Positions 1 to 8,212 of a stretch of DNA of 64,000 nucleotides are shown here, piece by piece. The position numbers were made by a program, and so were the translations under genes. Below the pieces are notes generated by a model that ran no database searches, was not told the origin of the DNA, and saw only the letters and a program-made list of their open reading frames with translations. Each line of letters opens with the position of its first letter. The stretch's first letter is position 1. Source of the stretch: Saprospiraceae bacterium (GTDB taxonomy: Bacteria > Bacteroidota > Bacteroidia > Chitinophagales > Saprospiraceae); NCBI GenBank assembly GCA_019187225.1, contig JABAQQ010000021.1, positions 67,600 through 131,599 of the forward strand, given 5' to 3'.

Positions 1-1
1 A

Positions 2-574
2 ACCATCCTCCTGAGCAGCAAGGCGTCGGGGGTGACGGATGCCGGCACGCTGAAAGCAAAAGCAGCCAATCTATCGCTGCTGCTGGTAAGCGAAGGCTCT
101 ACTTCGGGCAACCTGGTACCGCGTATGTACCTGAATTCACTCGGATTGAATGACCCGGAAAAACAATTCAAAAAAACGGCTTACGGCAAAACACACGCCC
201 AGACCTTCCAACAGGTTGCAAAAGACGAAGTGGATGTGGCAGCCTTCGGCAGCAGCGAATACGCGAAGGCGCTTGCGGCGGATTCCACGTTGCTGGAGCG
301 GGTGAACGTCCTTTGGGAGTCGGAAGAAATCGCCCTGGGGCCGGTATTACTGAAAAAAAGCCTTCCGGGCGGGCTCAAAAAAAAGATCACAAAAGAATTG
401 CTCGCCCTGCACAAGCGGCGCTCTCCGGCATTGGAATCCATCAAAAAAGGATGGTCGGAAGCAGCGCACAGCGAGCGGTTTATCCGGGCAGACGACCGGC
501 ATTACGACGCCTTCCGCAACCTGATGGGCGACCCGAAGGCGCTGCGGGTTTTGCTGGAGCGGTTTGTGAATTAA
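2..574 (+). CDS. Phosphate/phosphonate (PhnD-type) ABC transporter substrate-binding protein, 5'-truncated by the window
   Basis: The open frame runs from the window edge (base 2) to the stop at 572-574, so the N-terminus and any signal peptide lie outside. The visible 190 residues match the C-terminal lobe of PhnD/PtxB-like periplasmic binding proteins: the SEGSTSGNLVPRMYL stretch is the family's phosphate/oxyanion-contacting loop, followed by the GKTHAQTFQQVAKDEVDVAA segment typical of these proteins. They bind phosphonate, phosphite or phosphate for an ABC importer. A GTG at 32 could be called as a start, but homologous sequence continues upstream of it, so it is internal. No transporter partner is visible downstream, where the next gene is on the opposite strand. 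Ligand unknown. Confidence 0.8.
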   Translation, partial: TILLSSKASGVTDAGTLKAKAANLSLLLVSEGSTSGNLVPRMYLNSLGLNDPEKQFKKTAYGKTHAQTFQQVAKDEVDVAAFGSSEYAKALAADSTLLERVNVLWESEEIALGPVLLKKSLPGGLKKKITKELLALHKRRSPALESIKKGWSEAAHSERFIRADDRHYDAFRNLMGDPKALRVLLERFVN

Positions 575-627
575 GGCAGGTTCCGACCGGGCCTTCGCAG
601 GAACAATGGGGATAAGACATCCTCAAC

Positions 628-1017
628 TCATTTAGGCTCGATCAAATCCCACAAATTCCCGTACAGATCTTCAAAAACGGCCACCGTACCGTACGGCTCT
701 TCTGCCGGCGGACGTACAAAACGAATGCCCTGTTCGAGCATCCGGTGATAATCGCGCCGGAAATCGTCGGTATACAGAAAAAGGAACACCCGGCCGCCGG
801 TCTGGTTGCCCACGCGGGTTTGTTGTTCGGCATTGGCGGCTTTGGCCAGCAACAGACGGCATTCCGTCGAGCCCGGCGGCGCCACCAATACCCAACGTTT
901 GGTCTCGCTCAGAGGAGTGTCCTCGACGAGGATAAAGTTGAGTTTTTCGGTATAGAACCGGATGGCCTCGTCGTAGTCGCGAACGACGAGAGCAATGTGG
1001 GCAATGTATTGTTTCAT
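628..1017 (-). CDS. VOC (glyoxalase/bleomycin resistance) superfamily protein
   Basis: 129 residues forming a single VOC module: betaalphabetabetabeta start HIALVVRDYDEAIRFYTEKL, then EDTPLSETKRWVLVAPPG, and a C-terminal FEDLYGNLWDLIEP that supplies the usual metal-binding glutamate. This is a standard small VOC protein (lyase, dioxygenase or resistance-type); the substrate cannot be assigned. I chose the ATG at 1015-1017 because the longer frame upstream only translates the GAGTGTTT repeat at 1018-1089. It faces the end of the PhnD-type gene and is followed upstream by a LytTR gene on the same strand, about 70 bp away. Confidence 0.85.
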   Translation of the reverse strand: MKQYIAHIALVVRDYDEAIRFYTEKLNFILVEDTPLSETKRWVLVAPPGSTECRLLLAKAANAEQQTRVGNQTGGRVFLFLYTDDFRRDYHRMLEQGIRFVRPPAEEPYGTVAVFEDLYGNLWDLIEPK

Positions 1018-1089
1018 GAGTGTTTGAGTGTTTGAGTGTTTGAGTGTTTGAGTACTCAAACACTCAAACACTCAAACACTCAAACACTC
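1018..1089. repeat. Perfect 36-bp inverted repeat made of GAGTGTTT units
   Basis: Left arm 1018-1053 is four and a half copies of GAGTGTTT. Right arm 1054-1089 is its exact reverse complement, with no loop at all. It fills the whole gap between the LytTR stop (1092) and the VOC start (1017). It is the smallest example of the word-built inverted repeats found throughout the window. Confidence 0.95.
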
Positions 1090-1091
1090 CT

Positions 1092-1847
1092 TCACCTCCC
1101 CAGCCAATCTTTAAAATCCGTCATCCGGTCGCCGCTGACGAACACGTCTTGTTTGGCTTTGGGTGCGAGTTCGAGCTTGAGTTTGCCTTTGAAATGGGTC
1201 AGGGCTGCCTGTATTGCCGAAAACCCGACGAGGTACTGGCGGCTGATGCGGAAAAATTGCTGGGGATCGAGCAGCGAAGTCAGTTTGTCGAGACTGAAAT
1301 CAATGGGCAGGTGCTGGCCTTCTTTCGTGACCATAAAAGTGATCTTTTCATCGGAATAAAAGTAGGCGATGTCCGACGTTTCGATGCTGCGGATCTTATT
1401 GCCCACCGTGATCATAAAGCGCGATTTGTATTCCGGCGCGCGTTGGCCGATGTACTGGAGCAGGGTGTCGAAATCGGGTTTGGAAAACTGTTCCCGCAGG
1501 GCTTTGAACTTGTCCAGAGCCGCCATCAGCTCGACGAGGTTCACCGGCTTCAGCAAATAGTCAATGCTATTGACTTTAAATGCTTTGATCATGTATTCGT
1601 CGTAGGCGGTCGTAAATATGACCGGCGACGTAAGCGGGGCGAGTTCAAAAATTTTGAAACAAAGGTCATCCTCCAGGTGGATGTCCATGAACACGAGATC
1701 GGGCGCATCGTGTTTGCGCAGCCAGTCTACCGATTCCGCTACAGAGGGCAGGGTGGCCAATACATGGATGCTGGAATCGCATTTTTTTAACATTCCCTCC
1801 AGCCGCTGGGCGGTGAGGTTTTCATCTTCGATGATGATAACATTCAT
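1092..1847 (-). CDS. LytR/AlgR-family response regulator (REC-LytTR)
   Basis: 251 residues. The receiver domain (about 3-115) has the acidic pair EDE at 7-9, the phospho-acceptor Asp at about 55 in FMDIHLED and the conserved Lys at about 100 in LLKPVN. The LytTR DNA-binding domain spans about 145-250 (ITVGNKIRSIETSDIAYF, then FFRISRQYLVGF). Such proteins are activated by LytS-type kinases and bind direct-repeat promoters. It lies downstream of four LytS-type kinases on the same strand and is the only response regulator in the block, so it is the obvious shared partner (inference). The start ATG at 1845-1847 follows a 17-bp tandem repeat. Confidence 0.93.
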   Translation of the reverse strand: MNVIIIEDENLTAQRLEGMLKKCDSSIHVLATLPSVAESVDWLRKHDAPDLVFMDIHLEDDLCFKIFELAPLTSPVIFTTAYDEYMIKAFKVNSIDYLLKPVNLVELMAALDKFKALREQFSKPDFDTLLQYIGQRAPEYKSRFMITVGNKIRSIETSDIAYFYSDEKITFMVTKEGQHLPIDFSLDKLTSLLDPQQFFRISRQYLVGFSAIQAALTHFKGKLKLELAPKAKQDVFVSGDRMTDFKDWLGR

Positions 1848-1865
1848 TTTTTATTGTGCAATTTT

Positions 1866-1899
1866 GATAATGTGGTCAATGTGATAATGTGGTCAATGT
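1866..1899. repeat. 17-bp tandem direct repeat (two copies)
   Basis: GATAATGTGGTCAATGT occurs twice head to tail at 1866-1882 and 1883-1899, just upstream of the LytTR gene start. LytTR proteins bind direct repeats, so this could be an autoregulatory site, but the repeat may equally be another of the window's simple-word repeats. Confidence 0.6.
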
Positions 1900-1943
1900 G
1901 AATAGGGGCCAAAAATGACGTTGGTTGGAGTAAGGTGCCAGAT

Positions 1944-3833
1944 TCACACCAAAAGCAGTGGCAATTTCACTACGAACGCACCATCCTGCTCGCCCGCCCA
2001 AACCGGGCGGTCGGTGAGCAGGGCGTAGCGGTTGATGATGTTTTGCAAACCAAGTCCGGTGGATCCTGCCGGCGTAGGGCGCAGTTGCAAGCGATTTTTG
2101 ACGATCAAAGTTTGGTCGCTTCCCATAAATACTTCCACGACGAGCGGCTCCCTGAGCGACATCCGGTTGTGTTTCACAGCGTTTTCGACCAAAAGCTGAA
2201 GGGTCAGCGGAGCGATTTTGTATTGATCCAGAGTGTCGTCCGGCAAGTTGAAACGCAGGTCAAACTTTTTTTCAAACCTGATTTTCAGTAAAAAAGCGTA
2301 TGATTGGATGAACTCAAGTTCGGTGCGCAGGCTTACCAACGACTGCTCTTTTTGCTCCAAAATGTAGCGATAGGAGCGCGAGAGCTGGTCAATAAACTGC
2401 TCCGACAGGTCGGGATTCACGCGCACCAGCGACGAGAGTATACTCAGGCTGTTGAACAAAAAATGGGGGTTCACCTGGGTTTTTAAGAGAGCGATTTCAT
2501 TGAGCAACTGTTGTTTTTCAAGATTTTCGGCTTTGTGCTGGAACATTTCGGAGTATTTCCTGAAATACAACATCCGGCTCCAGAACCCTACTGCAAGGGC
2601 GAGCACGACCAAACCTGACACGAGCAGGAAGTTCGTTACCTTGTCTCTTTTACGCACTTCGCTCCGGTATGCCATTTCCATTTTCAGTTTTTCTTCTTCC
2701 TGGCCGAGACTGTCGGCCAGCACCTGTTTGGCAAACTCCATTTGTTCCAGTCTTTTTTCCGTTTCTGCTTTTTGGAGGCTGTCGTTGAGCAGCACAAATC
2801 GTTCGTGCCAAGCCAGCGCTTTTTCGCTTTGCCCCATGCCTTTGTAAGCGTGGTAAAGGCATTGGCAGGCGTCGAGCTCATCGTCCAAAGCGCCGATTTG
2901 TTCACTTACAATGAGACTTTTAGTGCACCAGGTGGTAGCTTTTGCAAAATCCTTTTTTGCTGCAAATGTTTCTCCCATCTGGAAATATGATTCGGCAAGA
3001 CCAGCCTTGTCGCTCAATTTTTCCCGGATTTCCATCGCTTTCTGGTTGTATTCGAGGGCTTTTCCAAAGTCTTTTTGTTCCTTGTACAACAGACCGATAT
3101 TGTTGAACACACTCGCCAGGCCGCGCTGATCGCCCATTCCCTGGCGGATTTCGATACTTTTCCCGTAATATTCAAGGGCTTGGGGGTATTTTTTCTGGAC
3201 ATAATATATGGAGCCGATATTGTTATAGCCAACGGCTATGCTCGCTTTGTTGTCCTTTTTTTCCGCAAATTGCAGCCCACGCTCGTAATATTCCAGGGCT
3301 TTGGCATAGTTTTTCAGGTCTCTGTAAAGGTTGCCAAGGTTGTTGTGGGCAGTGGCAAGGATGCTGGTGTTTTGCAACTTCCCCCCAATATCCAGATATT
3401 TTTCGTAGAATTCGAGTGCCCTGGCCGTGTTGCCTTGCGCCCTGTAAATCATACCCATGTTGTTATAGACGGCGGCCGCATCTTTCAGCTCATTTGCATC
3501 CATAAATGCGTTCAGTGCTTTTTTGTATTCGTTGAGCGCCGGCATGAAATCCCCTTTCATGTGATACGTCCCACCCAGCATATTCAGGGCAGTTCCCTGC
3601 CATTTTTTGTTGTTGACCTTATCGGCAAACTCGAATTCCATTTGCGCTAACAGCGCAGTTGAATCAGGATTTTTATAAAACAGACTCCACGCCAACTCTT
3701 GTATGGCTTCCAGGCGCACTGTGTCGGCTTGCCGGGGGTCGCTCCATATTGCCCACAGACTATCTGTCTTGCTTTGAGCGGTTGAAATATTGGCTAAGCC
3801 AAACCAGAAACACAGGACATAAAGTTGACGCAT
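1944..3833 (-). CDS. TPR-repeat LytS-type sensor histidine kinase
   Basis: 629 residues from the ATG at 3831-3833, which begins a signal peptide (MRQLYVLCFWFGLANISTAQ). The longer frame upstream would bury that signal. About eight tetratricopeptide repeats (roughly 60-370, units such as YNNIGSIYYVQKKYPQALEY) form a periplasmic sensor, followed by a coiled coil, one membrane helix (about 405-425) and a second coiled coil. The His_kinase domain (PF06580) has the phospho-acceptor His at about 457 in NPHFLFNSLS, the N box ENAVKHN near 550 and the G box STGLGLQN near 592. It is a close paralogue of the kinase at 5246-7132, with near-identical catalytic regions, which points to recent tandem duplication. 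The ligand is unknown. Confidence 0.92.
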   Translation of the reverse strand: MRQLYVLCFWFGLANISTAQSKTDSLWAIWSDPRQADTVRLEAIQELAWSLFYKNPDSTALLAQMEFEFADKVNNKKWQGTALNMLGGTYHMKGDFMPALNEYKKALNAFMDANELKDAAAVYNNMGMIYRAQGNTARALEFYEKYLDIGGKLQNTSILATAHNNLGNLYRDLKNYAKALEYYERGLQFAEKKDNKASIAVGYNNIGSIYYVQKKYPQALEYYGKSIEIRQGMGDQRGLASVFNNIGLLYKEQKDFGKALEYNQKAMEIREKLSDKAGLAESYFQMGETFAAKKDFAKATTWCTKSLIVSEQIGALDDELDACQCLYHAYKGMGQSEKALAWHERFVLLNDSLQKAETEKRLEQMEFAKQVLADSLGQEEEKLKMEMAYRSEVRKRDKVTNFLLVSGLVVLALAVGFWSRMLYFRKYSEMFQHKAENLEKQQLLNEIALLKTQVNPHFLFNSLSILSSLVRVNPDLSEQFIDQLSRSYRYILEQKEQSLVSLRTELEFIQSYAFLLKIRFEKKFDLRFNLPDDTLDQYKIAPLTLQLLVENAVKHNRMSLREPLVVEVFMGSDQTLIVKNRLQLRPTPAGSTGLGLQNIINRYALLTDRPVWAGEQDGAFVVKLPLLLV

Positions 3834-3934
3834 GAGTTGGTTGTTCGCTAAAGTTGGTTTGTTCCGGAATATCGGAGATTCAAGAGGCTGACTCATAAGT
3901 TTGTAAACTACCGACTAATGAGACGCCCCTTTGG

Positions 3935-5224
3935 CTACCGGGCAATCGTCATCAGTCGTGAGGCGACACCCGTTTCCGTCATCAGCCTGCAGACATAAAT
4001 GCCCGGCGGTAAATCGCCGGCATAAAATTCAATCTGATGTGCTCCGGCCGGTTTTTCGCCCCGCCAAATCGTGCGAATGTACGCACCTCCAGCGTCGAAA
4101 ACAGATAATTCCATCCAGGTTTGTTGGGTCAGCGTTACGGGAATCGTCGTGCTGCCTGAAAAGGGGTTCGGAAAATTCTGACCGGGTTCGGGCTTTTCGC
4201 CGGCAGGATCGTCAACACGGGTCGTCAGTGAGATGCGCCAGAGGCCATTGCTGCGCGCTGAATAGAGTTTGCCGTTGCACAGTGCGATATCGAAGCCATA
4301 AGAGCCGGTAATGGGCGGTTCGAAGTGCTGCCAGTTCTGTCCGTAATCGTCGGTATATTGTAGAAATGTCAATCCAACCGGTTTGGCCAGATTGGCGATG
4401 ACGCGGTCGCCGGCGACAACGAAATGTGCCGAGCCTAAAAAGCCCGTGCCCGGATTGTAAGGCGTCCAGTTGGCGCCATCATCGGCGCTTCTGTACAATC
4501 CTGAATTTCCGGCGGCCAGCAAAACGTCACCCTGCCGCACGACGCCGAGAAAGGAATTCATTTCGCCGCTGAATTGGGCGAAAAGCATTTCCGTCCAGGT
4601 GTGTCCGGGGGACTCCTGCACCGAGACGGTCGCATTTCCGCCCGACCCTGCGAACAAACGCCCGTCAATGTTGGTCAGGCTCTCGACATTCCCCCAGGGC
4701 ATACCGGTGTTGTAAGCGCTCCAGTTGCTGTTGGTGGAGATTTTTTTGACAAAAACCTTTGCCCCGTAAGTGCCCGCATACAGGCTGTCGCCGCGGATCG
4801 CAAGGCTCGAAATATTGGTGGCTCCAAGGCCGGCGAGTCCGTTGTTGTCGGTTTGCCAGCTCTGTCCGCCATTGGCGCTGGTGTACACGCCTTCAAACTC
4901 CGTTCCGACGTACAGGCGCCCCTGGCTGTAGCGCACTGCGGAGATAATGTCGAGCGTCGGGCTGATGACCGCCGAACTGTCCCAGGTGTCGCCACCGTCG
5001 TAGGTGAAATATAGCTTATTCAAACCGGCAACAAAAAGGGTATCGCCCTTTACAAAAAGAGCCGACATCTGTCCGGCAGGCAGTTCGTTGACCTGCTGCC
5101 ATTGCTGAGCGTCGAGCGGTGCGTTCATCATCAGGACCGTCATTAAAGCACAGGCAATGCCCAAGCTTTGAAAGCCTGGCAAGCAACGCCCGAGACCGGG
5201 CCAAACCGGGAGTATCTTCTTCAT
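3935..5224 (-). CDS. T9SS-exported beta-propeller (BNR/YCF48-like) protein
   Basis: 429 residues. The ATG at 5222-5224 (MKKILPVW) starts a signal peptide ending near MNAPLDAQQ; a TTG seven codons upstream is less likely. The body repeats the sialidase/BNR motif S-x-D-x-G-x-x-W (YTSANGGQSWQT, YRSADDGANWTPY, YTDDYGQNWQHF), giving a propeller fold. The C-terminal 80 residues (PEPGQNFPNPFSGSTTIPV ... GIYVCRLMTETG) are a type A T9SS sorting domain, so the mature protein should be secreted or attached to the surface. It sits between two TPR kinases on the same strand. Whether it feeds their sensing or was captured by the duplication is open. Confidence 0.88.
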   Translation of the reverse strand: MKKILPVWPGLGRCLPGFQSLGIACALMTVLMMNAPLDAQQWQQVNELPAGQMSALFVKGDTLFVAGLNKLYFTYDGGDTWDSSAVISPTLDIISAVRYSQGRLYVGTEFEGVYTSANGGQSWQTDNNGLAGLGATNISSLAIRGDSLYAGTYGAKVFVKKISTNSNWSAYNTGMPWGNVESLTNIDGRLFAGSGGNATVSVQESPGHTWTEMLFAQFSGEMNSFLGVVRQGDVLLAAGNSGLYRSADDGANWTPYNPGTGFLGSAHFVVAGDRVIANLAKPVGLTFLQYTDDYGQNWQHFEPPITGSYGFDIALCNGKLYSARSNGLWRISLTTRVDDPAGEKPEPGQNFPNPFSGSTTIPVTLTQQTWMELSVFDAGGAYIRTIWRGEKPAGAHQIEFYAGDLPPGIYVCRLMTETGVASRLMTIAR

Positions 5225-5245
5225 AAGCAATTTTTTATCAACCAA

Positions 5246-7132
5246 TTAAAGCAAAGGAATTTTTACCACGAACTCATTCTCCCTTTCGCCTGCCCACACA
5301 AGGCGGTTGGTGAGCAGGGCGTAGCGGTTGATGATGTTTTGCAGGCCAAGGCCCGTGGAAGCAGCATGCGTCGAACGCGGCTGGAGCTTGTTTTTAACCA
5401 CGAGGGTCTCATTCTCAAATGAACCCGTTACCACAAGCGGCTCTTTGAGCGACATCCGGTTGTGTTTCACGGCGTTCTCAACCAGGAGCTGAAGCGTTAA
5501 AGGGGCTATTTTATATCTATCCAGCAGCGGATCCGGAAGGTCAAACCGCATGTCAAATTTGCTTTCAAACCTGATTTTTAACAGAAAGCAATAGGATCGA
5601 ATGAATTCGAGTTCGGTGCGCAGCGTGACCAGCGATTGTTCCTTTTGTTCCAGAACATAGCGATACGAACGCGAAAGCTGGTCAATGAACTGTTCCGACA
5701 AGTCGGGATTCGTGCGCACCAGCGATGATAATATACTCAGGCTATTGAACAGAAAATGCGGATTGACCTGTGTCCGGAGCAAGGCAATTTCATTCAAAAG
5801 TTGTTGTTTCTCAAGGTTTTCGGCTTTGTGCTGGAACATTTCCGAGTATTTCCTGAAATACAACATCCGGCTCCAGGATCCCACCGCCAATGCCAGCAAG
5901 GCCAACCCCGACACGAGCAGAATGTTCGTGATCCTGTCCCGTTTGCGCACCTCACTTTGGTAGGCCATCTCCATTTTCAATTTTTCCTCCTCCTGGCCGA
6001 GACTGTCGGCCAGCACCTGTTTGGCGAACTCCATTTGTTCCAGCCGTTGGGTTGCCTCCTCCTTTTGCAGGCTGTCGTTCAGGGTTATATACCGTTCGTG
6101 CCACACCAATGCTTTGTCGCTTTGTCCCATGCCCTTGTACGCTTCGTAGAGACAATTGCAGACGTTGCGTGCGGGGCGCAACGCGTCAATTTGTTCACTG
6201 ATGGCCAACCCCCGGGCGCACCATTCCGCCGCTTTCGCAAATTCATTTTGCTCATTGAAGGTGCTGCCGAGGTTGAAATAAGATGAAGCAAGGCCGGGCT
6301 TGTCGCCTAATTTCTCCTGAATCTCCAACGCTTTCCGGAAATATTCGAGGGCTTTCGGGTAGTCTTTTTGATCTCTATGCACCAGGCCGATATTGCCGTA
6401 TACGAGGGCAATGCCGCGCTGGTCGTCCAATTCTTTGCGGATTACGAGGCTTTTTTGGTATTGTTCGATGGCCTGGGGGATTTTCTTCTCGATCATATAC
6501 ACGGAGCCGATGTTGTTGTGCCCAATGGCTATGCCCGATTTGTCGCTTGCTTTTTCCGCCAGTTGCAGGCCTTTTTCATAGTATTCCAGCGCTTTGGGAT
6601 AATTGCCCAGGTCGCTGTAAACGGTACCGAGGTTGTTGTTGGCCGAAGACAATATGCCGTTATCTTTCAGTCTTTCTCCGATCTCGAGGTGTTTTTGGTA
6701 GAATTCGATCGCTTTGGAGTTATTGCCCCGTTCGCGGTAGATCAGCCCGATGTTGTTGTACAATGCGCCCGCACTTTTCAACTCACCCGCTTCCAGCAGG
6801 GCGGTCAGGGCTTTTTTATATTCGTTGAGTGCCGCTACATACTCGCCTTTTACGTGGTGGCTTCCCCCCAGTACGTTCAGGGCTTTCCCCTGCCATTTTT
6901 TGCTGTTGATCTTCCAGGCAAGTTCCAACTCCATTTGTGCCAGCAACGCGGTCGAATCGGGGTTGCTGTAGATATAGCTCCAGGCCAGATCTTGAATGGC
7001 TTTCAGGCGAACGGTATCCTGATTGGACGTTTCGCTCCACAAATGCCAGAGGCTGTCCACGTTGGTTTGTGCCGCCAGGCGCACCGGTCCGCCAAAAAGG
7101 ATTAACAGGATGTATAGTTTATTCATGTTCAT
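5246..7132 (-). CDS. TPR-repeat LytS-type sensor histidine kinase (paralogue)
   Basis: 628 residues with the same order as the kinase at 1944-3833: signal peptide (MNMNKLYILLILFGGPVRLAAQ), about eight TPRs, coiled coil, one membrane helix, then the LytS-type domain with His at about 459 (NPHFLFNSL), N box ENAVKHN and G box STGLGLQN. Either of two in-frame ATGs (7132 or 7126) could start it. The stop lies 21 nt before the beta-propeller gene's start, so the two are probably co-transcribed. Long stretches around the transmembrane segment and catalytic core are almost identical in DNA to the other TPR kinase, so they are either recently duplicated or kept alike by gene conversion. Confidence 0.92.
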   Translation of the reverse strand: MNMNKLYILLILFGGPVRLAAQTNVDSLWHLWSETSNQDTVRLKAIQDLAWSYIYSNPDSTALLAQMELELAWKINSKKWQGKALNVLGGSHHVKGEYVAALNEYKKALTALLEAGELKSAGALYNNIGLIYRERGNNSKAIEFYQKHLEIGERLKDNGILSSANNNLGTVYSDLGNYPKALEYYEKGLQLAEKASDKSGIAIGHNNIGSVYMIEKKIPQAIEQYQKSLVIRKELDDQRGIALVYGNIGLVHRDQKDYPKALEYFRKALEIQEKLGDKPGLASSYFNLGSTFNEQNEFAKAAEWCARGLAISEQIDALRPARNVCNCLYEAYKGMGQSDKALVWHERYITLNDSLQKEEATQRLEQMEFAKQVLADSLGQEEEKLKMEMAYQSEVRKRDRITNILLVSGLALLALAVGSWSRMLYFRKYSEMFQHKAENLEKQQLLNEIALLRTQVNPHFLFNSLSILSSLVRTNPDLSEQFIDQLSRSYRYVLEQKEQSLVTLRTELEFIRSYCFLLKIRFESKFDMRFDLPDPLLDRYKIAPLTLQLLVENAVKHNRMSLKEPLVVTGSFENETLVVKNKLQPRSTHAASTGLGLQNIINRYALLTNRLVWAGERENEFVVKIPLL

Positions 7133-7138
7133 TCCGTA

Positions 7139-8212
7139 TCAGGTCAATAGCGGCACTTTCACCACGAACTCGTCCTCCCGTTCTCCGGCCCATACAGACC
7201 GGTCGGTAAGCAAGTTATAGCGATTGATGATGTTTTGAAGTCCCAGCCCGGTGGAACTCACTTCTTCTCCGCGCGGATGAAACTTATTGCGCACAGTGAG
7301 CAGGTCGCCATCGCGTTCGATATGGATGATCAGGGGTTCGCGTTCCGACATCCGGTTGTGTTTCACGGCATTTTCTACCAGTATCTGGAGGGTCAGCGGG
7401 GGTATTTTGCTGGTTTCGGCAGTTTTTTGAGCCAATTGGACCCGTACTTCAAACTTGTTTTTAAACCGCGTCTGCAGTAAAAATGTGTACGACTGGAGAA
7501 ACTCCAGTTCTGTTGTCAACGACACAACATCGGTTTCGTGCTGTTCCAGAATATAGCGATATGCCCTGGAGAGCCGGTCAATGAATTGCTCCGACAGCTC
7601 AGGGTCTTTTTTCACCAGCGACGACAGGATGCTCAGGCTGTTGAACAGAAAATGGGGATTCACCTGGCTTTTCAGTGCGCTGAATTGCGACAGCAGGTTT
7701 TCTTTTTCCAATTGCTCGGCTTTCACTTGTACTTCTTCCATATGATCCATAATATGCCGGTTGGCAATGAGTACATAAACGCATAGCGATAAGGTAGCAA
7801 ACTGACCGTATATGGCCCGGCTGGCATGCTCCAGGTCTTTTATGGGATATTTCATTTCCATGGCGCCATAAAACAGCGATTCCGTGGCTTCCAGCACCAT
7901 AACAATTCCAGCCATGCTGACGACAAAAAACAGCAGTCCGGCCAGTATATTCGACCACAAGAGACCCGCCCGGAGTATAAAATCGCCCAAGTAACGGCGC
8001 AGGCTTTTTTGTATCCACTCGGCAAAACTGATCCAGACATAGGTGATCGCCGTGCTCACTGCAAATTGTATCGTAAAATCGGGAAATATCCGTCCGGACA
8101 ACGCTGCCCAACCGTGATCATCGCTGCCGACATAAATGCCAAGCGGCATGAACACCAGCATCAGACCGGTTGCCATGAGCCATTTGCGTCGGGCAGCTAT
8201 TTTTTTGTTCAT
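7139..8212 (-). CDS. LytS-type histidine kinase with four transmembrane helices
   Basis: 357 residues. Four hydrophobic helices at about 11-28, 46-65, 84-107 and 136-152, a short coiled coil, then His at 187 (QVNPHFLFNSL), N box ENAVKHNRMS and G box STGLGLQN. No TPR or other sensor domain, so the membrane bundle itself is the input module. Its ATG overlaps the upstream kinase's stop by four bases (ATGA at 8209-8212), which suggests translational coupling, and its own stop is 7 nt from the next kinase. It is a full kinase by its motifs. It may act alone or as heterodimer partner of the defective kinase upstream. Confidence 0.92.
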   Translation of the reverse strand: MNKKIAARRKWLMATGLMLVFMPLGIYVGSDDHGWAALSGRIFPDFTIQFAVSTAITYVWISFAEWIQKSLRRYLGDFILRAGLLWSNILAGLLFFVVSMAGIVMVLEATESLFYGAMEMKYPIKDLEHASRAIYGQFATLSLCVYVLIANRHIMDHMEEVQVKAEQLEKENLLSQFSALKSQVNPHFLFNSLSILSSLVKKDPELSEQFIDRLSRAYRYILEQHETDVVSLTTELEFLQSYTFLLQTRFKNKFEVRVQLAQKTAETSKIPPLTLQILVENAVKHNRMSEREPLIIHIERDGDLLTVRNKFHPRGEEVSSTGLGLQNIINRYNLLTDRSVWAGEREDEFVVKVPLLT

